This document shows positions 1 to 6,818 of a stretch of DNA of 9,275 nucleotides, one piece after another. Origin of the DNA: Bacilli bacterium (GTDB lineage Bacteria; Bacillota; Bacilli; Tumebacillales; JAQBPP01); the NCBI GenBank assembly GCA_028287455.1, contig JAQBPP010000332.1, positions 1 to 9,275 on the forward strand, written 5' to 3'. Each line of letters opens with the position of its first letter. The first letter of the stretch is position 1. The notes beneath the pieces were generated by a model that saw only the letters and a program-made list of their open reading frames with translations, was not told the origin of the DNA and searched no databases. A program made the translations under genes and the position numbers.

Positions 1-1
1 C

Positions 2-1213
2 ATGATTGTGTTTATGGAAGGCGGATTCAGTTTATTGGAAGCCGGATTCGTTCGGACCAAAAACGCAGTGAATGTGACGATGAAGATATTTGTGGATCTG
101 ACATTTGGCGCATTGGCCTATTATATCATTGGTTTTGGCTTAATGTTTGGCGGGGATTGGCATAGCTTGTTTGGGACGGGGATCTTCTCTGCAGTCAAGC
201 ATTTGAGCTTGTCCAGCGCTCAGATTCCTCTGCCGGCTTATGTACTGTTCCAGATCGCTTTTGCAGTCGCCGTGGCGTCAATCATTTCCGGCGCAGTGGC
301 TGAGCGAATGAAATTCGGGGCGTATATCATAGTGATTATTGTTACATGCGGCATTCTTTATCCGCTCTCCGGGCACTGGATCTGGAATCCGGATGGTTTC
401 CTCGCAAGGCTCCATATGGAAGACTTTGCTGGATCAGCAGCCATCCATGCGGTCGGCGGGTTTGCTGCACTAGGGCTCGCGAGCGTGCTTGGACCCAGAC
501 GGAGCCGATTCAATTCGGACGGCAGCGTCAATGTGTTTGCACCGTCGAATATTCCATTGGCTTCAGCAGGCGCTTTTATCCTATGGTTTGGCTGGTTTGG
601 GTTTAATGCGGGCAGTACGCTGAACGCCCTGGACGCTAACCTTAGCCAGATCGCGTTAAATACATTTCTCGCTGCAGCTTCAGGTGGAATGGCAGCCATG
701 CTGATTAGTTTGTGGCGTTACAAGGTAGCGGATCCCAGTTTGACGATTAATGGGTCGCTCGCAGGTTTGGTTGCAATTACCGCCGGCTGTGCGTACGTGT
801 CTCAGGAATTGGCTATTGTCATTGGTCTTATTGGCGGCGTTTTAGTGGTCTTTGCCACGCAGTGGGTTGATAACATGAAAGTGGATGATCCGGTTGGCGC
901 TGTGGCAGTGCACGGTTTTAACGGCGCATGGGGGACAATTGCGGTCGGGTTGTTTGACAACAAACAGGGACTATTGACAACTGGCCATATCTACCTGCTG
1001 CTCGTGCAGCTGCTTGGTGTCCTGGTGGCATCCGGCTGGGGCCTTTTGGGAGGACTTGCGATTGCCAAATTGATTAAACGCACAATGGGCATCCGGGTCA
1101 CAGAAGAGGAAGAAGACGAAGGCCTTGATTTAGTTGCGCATGGCATTCCTGCTTATAATGAACTAGAACGTTTCACAGAAACAATGCAATCGAATTTTAC
1201 ATCGATGTTATAA
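2..1213 (+). CDS. amt: Ammonium transporter, Amt family (5'-partial)
   Basis: Membrane channel that takes up ammonium/ammonia. Seen: 403 codons rich in hydrophobic segments. The pore signature is intact: FQIAFAVAVASIISGAVAER (residues 84-101 region) carries the phenylalanine-gate stretch, the twin histidines are H149 (in AAIHAVGG) and H304 (in DDPVGAVAVHGFNGAWG), and WFGWFGFNAGS lies at 195-205. The cytosolic tail has the conserved form IRVTEEEEDEGLD...HGIPAY (364-385), the part that in this family contacts PII/GlnK proteins, followed by about 18 extra residues. The open frame starts with an ATG at base 2, but this falls in the middle of the first membrane helix (VFMEGGFSLLEAGF), so the real start is probably some 15-25 codons upstream, outside the window. 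The two-His form and the DDPVGAVAVHG motif point to the Amt branch with the EEEE-GLD tail rather than an E. coli AmtB-like sequence. No terminator is obvious after the stop. Any glnK partner would lie outside the window. Confidence 0.95.
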   Translation: MIVFMEGGFSLLEAGFVRTKNAVNVTMKIFVDLTFGALAYYIIGFGLMFGGDWHSLFGTGIFSAVKHLSLSSAQIPLPAYVLFQIAFAVAVASIISGAVAERMKFGAYIIVIIVTCGILYPLSGHWIWNPDGFLARLHMEDFAGSAAIHAVGGFAALGLASVLGPRRSRFNSDGSVNVFAPSNIPLASAGAFILWFGWFGFNAGSTLNALDANLSQIALNTFLAAASGGMAAMLISLWRYKVADPSLTINGSLAGLVAITAGCAYVSQELAIVIGLIGGVLVVFATQWVDNMKVDDPVGAVAVHGFNGAWGTIAVGLFDNKQGLLTTGHIYLLLVQLLGVLVASGWGLLGGLAIAKLIKRTMGIRVTEEEEDEGLDLVAHGIPAYNELERFTETMQSNFTSML

Positions 1214-1312
1214 AGGAACCATTTTTACGCGCATCCAATCATTCTTGTGTGATTATTCGTTCACAGTTTGGTAAATTGATTAACTCTAGCTTAATTTGAT
1301 CGTCTGCTTTGG

Positions 1313-1342
1313 TTGACATTGTTCTGCTGGCTACTCTATAAT
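1313..1342 (+). promoter_or_regulatory. Sigma-A promoter for rpsU-yqeY
   Basis: A perfect -35 box TTGACA (1313-1318) and a perfect -10 box TATAAT (1337-1342) are separated by 18 bases. Transcription should begin near 1348-1350, giving a leader of about 75 bases before the rpsU GTG. Such a consensus promoter suits the high expression expected of a ribosomal protein gene. Confidence 0.88.
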
Positions 1343-1377
1343 ATTTTGAGATGGACGTTCGTCTATGCTTTCGTTGG

Positions 1378-1394
1378 AGCCGCTTAACTCGGCT
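1378..1394 (+). other. Small hairpin in the rpsU leader
   Basis: AGCCG (1378-1382) and CGGCT (1390-1394) form a perfect 5-bp stem with a 7-base loop inside the predicted rpsU leader, about 12 bases before the Shine-Dalgarno region. It could influence rpsU translation, as leader structures of other ribosomal protein genes do, but a stem this short may be chance. There is no U-run, so it is not a terminator. Confidence 0.25.
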
Positions 1395-1424
1395 GATGTG
1401 CTAGGCGGAGGGAGGGAAAGTCAC

Positions 1425-1601
1425 GTGTCTGAAATTAAGGTTCGCAAGAATGAATCTTTGGATAGCGCTCTTCGCAGGTTTAAGCGTGCCACTGCTAAGG
1501 ATGGTATTTTAGCTGAGGTTAAGAAGCGCAAACATTACGAGAAACCCAGTGTAGCCCGTAAGAAGAAGTCTGAAGCTGCTCGCAAGAAGAAGAAATTCTA
1601 A
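1425..1601 (+). CDS. rpsU: 30S ribosomal protein S21
   Basis: Small basic protein of the 30S subunit, near the platform and the 3' end of 16S rRNA, involved in initiation. Seen: 58 codons beginning VSEIKVRKNESLDSALRRFK, the hallmark S21 N-terminus, and ending in a lysine/arginine-rich tail (SEAARKKKKF); about 57 residues is normal in Bacillales. The frame stays open upstream to an ATG at 1365, but that would add 20 residues foreign to the family. The GTG at 1425 is preceded by a doubled purine-rich site GGAGGGAGGG (1407-1416) with 8 bases between it and the start, so GTG is chosen. The gene is first in its transcript, behind a consensus sigma-A promoter, and yqeY follows 13 bases after the stop. 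Confidence 0.96.
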   Translation: MSEIKVRKNESLDSALRRFKRATAKDGILAEVKKRKHYEKPSVARKKKSEAARKKKKF

Positions 1602-1614
1602 GGAGGCAGCACTT

Positions 1615-2058
1615 GTGAGTTTGGCGTTGCGTTTGACAGAAGATATGAAAACGGCAATGAAGGAGAAGGATAAGACTCGCTTATCCGTAATCCGTTTGGT
1701 GCGCACGGCCATCAAAAACGCCGAAATTGATACACGGAAAACATTGACCGATGATGACATTCTGGCAGTATTGGGACGCGAATTAAAACAGCGGAGGGAC
1801 TCGCTGGAGGCGTTCGAGCAGGCTGGTCGAACTGATCTGGCTGATGAAACCAATGCTGAGATTCGCGTGCTGATGGAGTACCTTCCGCAGCAATTGTCTG
1901 AAGTAGAAGTAACTGAGATCGTTCGGCTTGTCATTCAGGAAACAGGCGCTGCAGGGAAGTCAGACATGGGCAAGGTAATGTCTGCACTGATGCCGCGTGT
2001 GAAAGGGCAAGCAGATGGAAAAACAGTCAATCGAATTGTGAATCAACTGCTCTCGTAA
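1615..2058 (+). CDS. yqeY: GatB/YqeY domain protein
   Basis: Soluble 147-residue protein related to the C-terminal tail domain of GatB, the tRNA-dependent amidotransferase subunit. Its exact role is not settled; it may bind tRNA. Seen: the family opening SLALRLTEDMKTAMKEKDKT, the core LSVIRLVRTAIKNAEID, the helical region with the EYLPQQLSEVEV motif (about 88-99), and the C-terminal GKVMSALMPRVKGQADGKTVN element (about 118-138). Length matches the usual 148 or so. The GTG start at 1615 has AGGAGG at 1601-1606, overlapping the rpsU stop, with 8 bases of spacing. It is co-transcribed with rpsU and ends just before a strong terminator. Unlike B. subtilis, no yqeZ-floA-yqfB genes follow. Confidence 0.94.
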   Translation: MSLALRLTEDMKTAMKEKDKTRLSVIRLVRTAIKNAEIDTRKTLTDDDILAVLGRELKQRRDSLEAFEQAGRTDLADETNAEIRVLMEYLPQQLSEVEVTEIVRLVIQETGAAGKSDMGKVMSALMPRVKGQADGKTVNRIVNQLLS

Positions 2059-2074
2059 CCTCTAGTCAAATGAT

Positions 2075-2108
2075 AAACCACACCCGGTGCTTCCGGGTGT
2101 GGTTTTTT
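2075..2108 (+). terminator. Rho-independent terminator of rpsU-yqeY
   Basis: A perfect 13-bp inverted repeat, AAACCACACCCGG (2075-2087) with CCGGGTGTGGTTT (2093-2105), has a 5-base loop TGCTT and ends in a run of six T (2103-2108). It lies 17 bases after the yqeY stop codon and separates the ribosomal unit from the sporulation/phoH/era unit. Confidence 0.94.
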
Positions 2109-2137
2109 GCATGAAACAGGGGTCTGTCGCATATGGT
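2109..2137 (+). promoter_or_regulatory. Candidate sporulation sigma-E-type promoter for yqfC-yqfD
   Basis: Only about 40 bases lie between the terminator and the yqfC ribosome site, so a promoter should lie here. GCATGAA (2109-2115), then 14 bases, then CATATGGT (2130-2137) resembles the sigma-E pattern (-10 CATACAnT: six of eight positions agree, counting the free one), with a poor -35 match. The B. subtilis homologues belong to the sigma-E regulon, which supports the guess. No good sigma-A boxes are visible here. If real, the untranslated leader would be very short. Confidence 0.33.
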
Positions 2138-2147
2138 CTACCGAGGG

Positions 2148-2153
2148 AAGGAG
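2148..2153 (+). promoter_or_regulatory. Ribosome binding site deciding the yqfC TTG start
   Basis: AAGGAG lies 8 bases before TTG at 2162. The only ATG-initiated readings in this frame start at 2087 or 2111, one inside the terminator hairpin and one directly after it, and neither has such a site at the right distance. Confidence 0.75.
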
Positions 2154-2161
2154 CGATTGGA

Positions 2162-2443
2162 TTGGCTGGAACTTGGACAAACCGAATCAAACTGGCTACT
2201 GCGAGCCTGCTTGAAGTACCGAAGGATACGTTAATCGATCTGCCGCGGGTCACGCTCGTAGGGGGGCTTCAACTGCTGGTTGAGAATCATAAAGGAATTG
2301 TCTCGTTTGATGATCAAGTGCTTACTCTGGCACTTACTCAAGGCCATCTGGTCATCCGTGGACATGCATTAGTCGTAAAATCCATTTTTGAAAAAGAAAT
2401 CAACATTGAAGGCACGATAGAGCACGTGGAATATCGTCATTAA
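2162..2443 (+). CDS. yqfC: Sporulation protein YqfC
   Basis: Small protein made in the mother cell during sporulation in Bacillus and Clostridium relatives; its molecular role is unknown. Seen: 93 codons from a TTG start, the same length as the B. subtilis protein. Family features are LLEVPKDTLIDLPRVTLVGGLQLLVENHKGIVSFDD (read in two parts at about 15-33 and 34-52), followed by LTLALTQGHLVIRGHALVVKSI and the terminal IEGTIEHVEY. This is a beta-rich YabP/YqfC-type fold with no membrane helix. The longer reading from ATG 2087 starts inside the terminator and has no ribosome site, so TTG 2162 behind AAGGAG is preferred. yqfD follows 15 bases later with its own AGGAGG, as a two-gene sporulation unit. 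Confidence 0.92.
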   Translation: MAGTWTNRIKLATASLLEVPKDTLIDLPRVTLVGGLQLLVENHKGIVSFDDQVLTLALTQGHLVIRGHALVVKSIFEKEINIEGTIEHVEYRH

Positions 2444-2458
2444 CAGGAGGCGTACCCA

Positions 2459-3643
2459 ATGCTTGGGACATGGTTGGCAGACTTCGTGGCAGGATATGTC
2501 ACCATAAGTTGTTATGGCAGACACGTACCGGAATTCATTAATCGAGCGACCCAAAATAGGCTGGTCGTTTGGGATATTTCCCACCAAGCAGATGGCAGTA
2601 CGCGTCTAACTACACTTCGAAAAAACATCCCGTTTTTGCGCCGGATTGCCCGTGAGACGAAAATCAAGTTTCGGTTTGGACAAAGAGTAGGCTTGCCTTT
2701 TATTGTTGGACAAGTGGTCAGCAGAAAACTGTTTCTCGCCGGCGCGCTTGTGTTTATCGTTGGTCTTTACATGTTATCTTCGTTGGTGTGGAGTGTTGAA
2801 GTGGAAGGTGAGAAAACGGTCAGTCCCGAGACCGTTCAGTCTGTGGCTGCTGAACTTGGAATCCGAAAATGGCAATGGATCAGGAGTTTGCCTGACACTG
2901 ATATCCTGCAATTGAAGATGCAAGAGAAAATGCCGCAAATGTCGAATGTGCTGGTGATTTTACAAGGTACCCGGGTACTGATTAAAGTGGATGAAAAGGT
3001 TCCTCCAACTGTACCGCAAAATACAGTTCCCCAGAACATCATTGCTGTTAAAAAAGGTACGATCCGATCTGTACAAGCTATTAAAGGAAAAAGTGCAGTA
3101 AGCACCGGGCAGTTGGTGCAACAAGGGCAGCTGTTAATCTCAGGTTCGATTGGTGATGGACAGACTTTCGTAGCAGCGCGGGGAGATGTTCTCGCGGAAG
3201 TATGGTACACTTCTGTTATAGACGTTCCGCTCAAAGTGAATCAGGATCAAATGACCGGGGAGAAGATTACGAAGGATTTTGTGGTGTTTGGCAATAAACC
3301 CATTCAGGTATGGGGGTATGGCCAGTCCCCTTTTGTGAGTACAACTGCGCAGGAGCATGATTTCAATCTTGCCTGGCGAGGGTATTCCTTGCCGATTACG
3401 GTGAAACGAGTGGATTACTTTGAAACTCAGCCGGTGGAAATTACCCGCACGCCCGCAGAAGCCAGAGAATTAGCGCTGAAGTTGGCCCAAAACGATGCGG
3501 CTGCAGGGGCTGGCGAAACGTTTAAACTACTGGAGCAGAAATTTGTCGTGGAACCTGAAGTCAGAGACGGTGTGTTTCACGCCCAAATATTGACCAAAGC
3601 AGAAGAACAAATCGGTAGAGCAGAGCCGCTGAGCGGTCCGTGA
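2459..3643 (+). CDS. yqfD: Sporulation protein YqfD
   Basis: Membrane protein needed for efficient sporulation in related organisms, made under sigma-E in B. subtilis; mechanism unknown. Seen: 394 residues (about 398 in B. subtilis). A roughly 90-residue N-terminal region opens MLGTWLADFVAGYVTISCYG and includes a basic stretch, LRKNIPFLRRIARETKIKFR (about 53-72). One membrane helix (about 91-112, LFLAGALVFIVGLYMLSSLV) is followed by a large domain predicted to be outside. Directly after the helix comes WSVEVEGEKTVSPETVQSVA, reminiscent of a POTRA-like fold (inference). At about 195-229, VKKGTIRSVQAIKGKSAVSTG then QLVQQGQLLISG looks like a barrel-sandwich/lipoyl-like element of the type found in membrane-fusion proteins. 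The ATG at 2459 has AGGAGG at 2445-2450, 8 bases upstream. phoH follows after 28 bases. Confidence 0.93.
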   Translation: MLGTWLADFVAGYVTISCYGRHVPEFINRATQNRLVVWDISHQADGSTRLTTLRKNIPFLRRIARETKIKFRFGQRVGLPFIVGQVVSRKLFLAGALVFIVGLYMLSSLVWSVEVEGEKTVSPETVQSVAAELGIRKWQWIRSLPDTDILQLKMQEKMPQMSNVLVILQGTRVLIKVDEKVPPTVPQNTVPQNIIAVKKGTIRSVQAIKGKSAVSTGQLVQQGQLLISGSIGDGQTFVAARGDVLAEVWYTSVIDVPLKVNQDQMTGEKITKDFVVFGNKPIQVWGYGQSPFVSTTAQEHDFNLAWRGYSLPITVKRVDYFETQPVEITRTPAEARELALKLAQNDAAAGAGETFKLLEQKFVVEPEVRDGVFHAQILTKAEEQIGRAEPLSGP

Positions 3644-3671
3644 CAGGAGTAGGCAGAAATCTGTAAAAGGG

Positions 3672-4673
3672 ATGATGGAACTTTTGGGTAACGAATCCAT
3701 AACAAAAAAAATAACGCTGCGAGACAATCAGGAAGCGAAGCTGCTGTTTGGCCCGCAGGATGTGAATTTGAGATTGATTGAACAAGGTTTTGCTGATGTG
3801 AACTTCGTTTCACGCGGCAACGAATTATCGTTTACAGGCACAGATGACGAGTTGGAAACGGTAAGTGAACTGTTTAACGTGTTAATCGCCTTGATCAGGC
3901 GCGGACAGCTTTTGACAGAACGAGACGTATCCTATGCTATAGAGATGGCCAAACGAGGCTCCGCAGCAGTTCTGATCGAGTTGTATACAGAGGAAATCGG
4001 CACCACTTTTAAGGGCAAGTCCATTCAGGTGAAGACACTGGGACAGCGCCAGTACATTCAGGCGATTCGGAAACAGGATATTGCGTTTGGCATTGGTCCT
4101 GCAGGTACCGGTAAAACGTACCTGGCTGTGGTGATGGCTGTGACAGCGTTGCGCAAAGGAACCATCAAGCGGATCATTTTGACGCGGCCAGCTGTGGAAG
4201 CCGGTGAGAACCTCGGGTTCTTGCCTGGCGATCTGCAGGAGAAAGTGGATCCATATCTGCGGCCCCTTTATGATGCGCTGTACGATGTATTGGGTCAGGA
4301 AAATGTCGCCAGGTCGATGGAACGCGGCATTATTGAAGTGGCGCCGTTAGCCTATATGCGTGGAAGAACACTGGAGGATGCGTTTGTTATTCTGGATGAA
4401 GCGCAAAATACGACTCCAGAACAGATGAAAATGTTTTTGACAAGACTTGGTTTTGGTTCCAAGATGGTAATTACAGGTGACGTGACCCAAATCGACCTGC
4501 CAAGAGGCAAACTGTCCGGTTTAAATGAGGCCAGCCGCATCTTGCAGCAGGTGAAGGACATTGAATTTTGCTTTTTAACTGAACAAGATGTGGTTCGCCA
4601 CCACCTCGTGCAGAAAATTATATCTGCTTATGAACAGGATGCGGAAGACAAATTGGCGAGTGAGAAGAGGTAA
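3672..4673 (+). CDS. phoH: PhoH-like ATPase (YbeZ type)
   Basis: Cytosolic P-loop ATPase of the PhoH/YbeZ family, a helicase-like protein linked to RNA metabolism and often encoded beside ybeY; the precise substrate is not settled. Seen: 333 residues (about 319 in B. subtilis). The N-terminal domain (1-115) contains LLFGPQDVNLRLIEQ. The linker KGKSIQVKTLGQRQYIQAI leads to Walker A GPAGTGKT (142-149), TRPAVEAGENLGFLPGDLQE (171-190), Walker B VILDEAQNT (239-247) and the sensor-like ITGDVTQIDLP (267-277). All catalytic motifs are intact. Start choice is less certain than elsewhere: ATG 3672 is followed by a second ATG at 3675, and the nearest purine run AAAGGG (3666-3671) abuts the first ATG. 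A good AGGAG at 3645-3649 lies 22 bases away, too far to serve. pgpH starts 2 bases after the stop. Confidence 0.94.
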   Translation: MMELLGNESITKKITLRDNQEAKLLFGPQDVNLRLIEQGFADVNFVSRGNELSFTGTDDELETVSELFNVLIALIRRGQLLTERDVSYAIEMAKRGSAAVLIELYTEEIGTTFKGKSIQVKTLGQRQYIQAIRKQDIAFGIGPAGTGKTYLAVVMAVTALRKGTIKRIILTRPAVEAGENLGFLPGDLQEKVDPYLRPLYDALYDVLGQENVARSMERGIIEVAPLAYMRGRTLEDAFVILDEAQNTTPEQMKMFLTRLGFGSKMVITGDVTQIDLPRGKLSGLNEASRILQQVKDIEFCFLTEQDVVRHHLVQKIISAYEQDAEDKLASEKR

Positions 4674-4675
4674 CA

Positions 4676-6796
4676 ATGAATTTTGTAACAAATCTGCGTC
4701 AGCTTACGTTAAGCCCCAGGTTAAGAAAAAGCAAGCGTTTGCGAGCGGCCATCTATCTAGTATTGGCCGCTATTCTCTATGTAACTTTTGTCGGCGACAT
4801 CTTGCCTGCCAGATACAGCTACCATGCAGATGACGTTGCCACGTCAGATATTCGGGCGCCAATCGATGCGGTGGATACCTATCAGACTGGCCAACTGAGT
4901 ACAGAAGCGCTTGCCAAGGTTACTTCTGAATATAATTTGGACCCTTCTGTTAAAGAACGGGTGTTAAGCGATACCAATAAATTATACGACGCAGTGAATC
5001 AGCAGCTCACTCAGAAGGATTCGACTGCCAACCAGAAACTGAATAATTTGACTGCAGATTCACCCTATCGAACACAACTGTCGACTGACAACTACAGCCT
5101 GCTGCTGTCGTTGCCGCAATCTTCATTAGACGATCTAAGACGCAACACGCAAACTATAGTCAACAGCGTTTTAAGTCAGAAATACACCGATAACGACTAC
5201 AACAGCCGCGAAAGTGCGATCGACAACCTGCTGCTCCCGTTAGATCTGGATAAACAATCGCGTTTGGCGCTTAAAGCGATCCTGATGGTCGCACTCAAAC
5301 CGAACATGGTGTTTGACGCGCAGAAAACGGAACTGGACAAAGCGGCGGCTTTAAAACAGATTCAGCCCGTGCGCATTACCAAAGGGGATTTAATTATCCG
5401 CAAGGGCGAGTTGATCACGCCGCTTGTAATGAGCCAGTTAAAAGACCTCAATTTACTGTATGAATCGCCCAATTACCGTATGTACATCGGGTTTGCGGTG
5501 TTGATTTTGTTTTTGCTTGGGCTGCTGGAAGCCAGTCAATACTTGTTCCGTACATTGTTATTAAACAATAACCTGCTGCTTTTGCTCTTAAGTATCGTAA
5601 TTGTTTTTAGCGCGCTGGCGATGAAACTGGTGGAGATTGTTGCCTACAACTCTCCCAATACATCGTTTGCGCAAAATGCCGGTTATCTGGTTCCGGTTGC
5701 GTTAGGGGCTTTATTGTCTACTGTTTTGTTTGATATTCCACAAGGATTTATTGTAACAATTCTGCTGTCGCTGCTCACAGGAGTAGAGTTTGATTTTCGT
5801 TATCAATTTTTGTTTGTTGCCCTTTTTTCAGGTATTGCAGCTGTATTCTCTGTGGCGAGGGTCAAGCACCGGCTGGTGATCATGCAGGCGGGTGTTTGGG
5901 TTGCACTCATTAATGTGCTGGCCATCGGCAGCATGCAGGCGCTCTTATCCGCAACGGATGGCGGACTGTCCGGGATCCTGGAATCTTTATTGTTTGGTGT
6001 CATGAATGGCTTCATTTCATCGGTACTTACGATTGGCACGCTGCCATTTTTGGAGAGCGCGTTTGGACTGCTTACACCCGTGCGGCTGCTTGAGCTGTCC
6101 GATCCGAATCATCCTTTGCTGAAAAAGCTGCTCATGGAAGCGCCCGGTTCCTATCATCACTCGCTCATTGTTGGCAATCTGGCGGAGGCTGCTGCCGAAA
6201 CAGTTGGGGCCAATGCACTCCTCTGCCGAGTGGGGTCGTATTTTCATGATGTTGGGAAAACGAAACGACCAGCTTTTTTCATTGAAAATCAATTCAGCAG
6301 AGACAATCCCCATGATAAACTGGCGCCCAGTCTATCGCATTTGATTATTACTTCACATGTCAAAGACGGATTGGAAATGCTGGAACAGTATCGCCTGCCT
6401 AAACCCATTCGGGATATTTGCGAGCAGCATCATGGTACAACCATTCTCCAGTATTTTTATCATAAAGCGGTGGAAGCCGACACAGAAAAAGGCAATACTA
6501 TTGAAGCGGATCTGTTTCGCTATCCAGGTCCCAAACCGCAGACCAAAGAAGCAGCCATCGTCATGCTTTGTGACGCTGTGGAAGCTACAGTACGGGGGAT
6601 GTCCCGCCCGACTCCGAACCGGATTGAAGCCGTGATTCGGAAAATCATTCGGGAGCGGCTGAATGACGGACAGCTCGACGAGTGCGACCTGACGCTGAAG
6701 GATTTGGACAAGGCGGCGGAAGCGTTCATGCTCACGCTCAATGGAATTTACCACAACCGGATCGAATATCCAGATACGCCTGAATTGCCAGCGTAG
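4676..6796 (+). CDS. pgpH: Cyclic-di-AMP phosphodiesterase, PgpH/YqfF (7TM-HD)
   Basis: Membrane-bound enzyme that hydrolyses the second messenger c-di-AMP to pApA, thereby affecting osmotic and cell-wall homeostasis. Seen: 706 residues. There is one N-terminal helix (about 23-40), then an extracellular 7TMR-HDED region (about 45-265) with ATSDIRAPIDAVDTY and RKGELITPLVMSQL. A block of about seven membrane helices follows (about 268-457), and then a cytosolic HD domain. The metal ligands of the HD domain are present in order: H495 (YHHS), H524-D525 (FHDVGK), H561 (TSHVKDG), H585-H586 (EQHHG) and D633 (LCDAVEA), so the enzyme looks active. The ATG at 4676 has AAGAGG at 4665-4670 with a 5-base gap, and phoH ends 2 bases earlier. 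Gene order phoH-pgpH-ybeY is conserved in Bacillales. The hydrophobic middle makes exact helix boundaries approximate. Confidence 0.95.
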   Translation: MNFVTNLRQLTLSPRLRKSKRLRAAIYLVLAAILYVTFVGDILPARYSYHADDVATSDIRAPIDAVDTYQTGQLSTEALAKVTSEYNLDPSVKERVLSDTNKLYDAVNQQLTQKDSTANQKLNNLTADSPYRTQLSTDNYSLLLSLPQSSLDDLRRNTQTIVNSVLSQKYTDNDYNSRESAIDNLLLPLDLDKQSRLALKAILMVALKPNMVFDAQKTELDKAAALKQIQPVRITKGDLIIRKGELITPLVMSQLKDLNLLYESPNYRMYIGFAVLILFLLGLLEASQYLFRTLLLNNNLLLLLLSIVIVFSALAMKLVEIVAYNSPNTSFAQNAGYLVPVALGALLSTVLFDIPQGFIVTILLSLLTGVEFDFRYQFLFVALFSGIAAVFSVARVKHRLVIMQAGVWVALINVLAIGSMQALLSATDGGLSGILESLLFGVMNGFISSVLTIGTLPFLESAFGLLTPVRLLELSDPNHPLLKKLLMEAPGSYHHSLIVGNLAEAAAETVGANALLCRVGSYFHDVGKTKRPAFFIENQFSRDNPHDKLAPSLSHLIITSHVKDGLEMLEQYRLPKPIRDICEQHHGTTILQYFYHKAVEADTEKGNTIEADLFRYPGPKPQTKEAAIVMLCDAVEATVRGMSRPTPNRIEAVIRKIIRERLNDGQLDECDLTLKDLDKAAEAFMLTLNGIYHNRIEYPDTPELPA

Positions 6797-6805
6797 TACA
6801 GATTT

Positions 6806-6811
6806 GGAGGG
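6806..6811 (+). promoter_or_regulatory. Ribosome binding site deciding the ybeY TTG start
   Basis: GGAGGG stands 7 bases before TTG 6819, which is the correct frame for YbeY. The nearby ATG at 6812 is out of frame, and the first in-frame ATG (6741) is deep inside pgpH. Confidence 0.8.
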
Positions 6812-6818
6812 ATGCGGA

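Noticed and set aside
358..699. 113-codon minus-strand open frame opposite amt
   Set aside because: Antisense shadow of a well-supported transporter gene; no ribosome site or family features.
1237..1254. AATCA/TGATT inverted repeat after amt as a terminator
   Set aside because: Only 5 AT-rich pairs, an 8-base loop and no T-run.
1365..1424. N-terminal extension of S21 from ATG 1365
   Set aside because: Adds 20 residues not found in the family, and the strong ribosome site lies after it, before GTG 1425.
1509..1934. 141-codon minus-strand open frame opposite rpsU/yqeY
   Set aside because: Serine-rich shadow of two recognised genes; no independent support.
2087..2161. yqfC starting at ATG 2087
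   Set aside because: The codon is inside the terminator hairpin and lacks a ribosome site; TTG 2162 gives the family length.
2836..3234. 132-codon minus-strand open frame opposite yqfD
   Set aside because: Cys/Ser/Thr-rich shadow translation of a clearly coding region.
6741..6818. ybeY starting at ATG 6741
   Set aside because: It would overlap pgpH by 56 bases with unrelated residues; TTG 6819 has GGAGGG and matches the family start.
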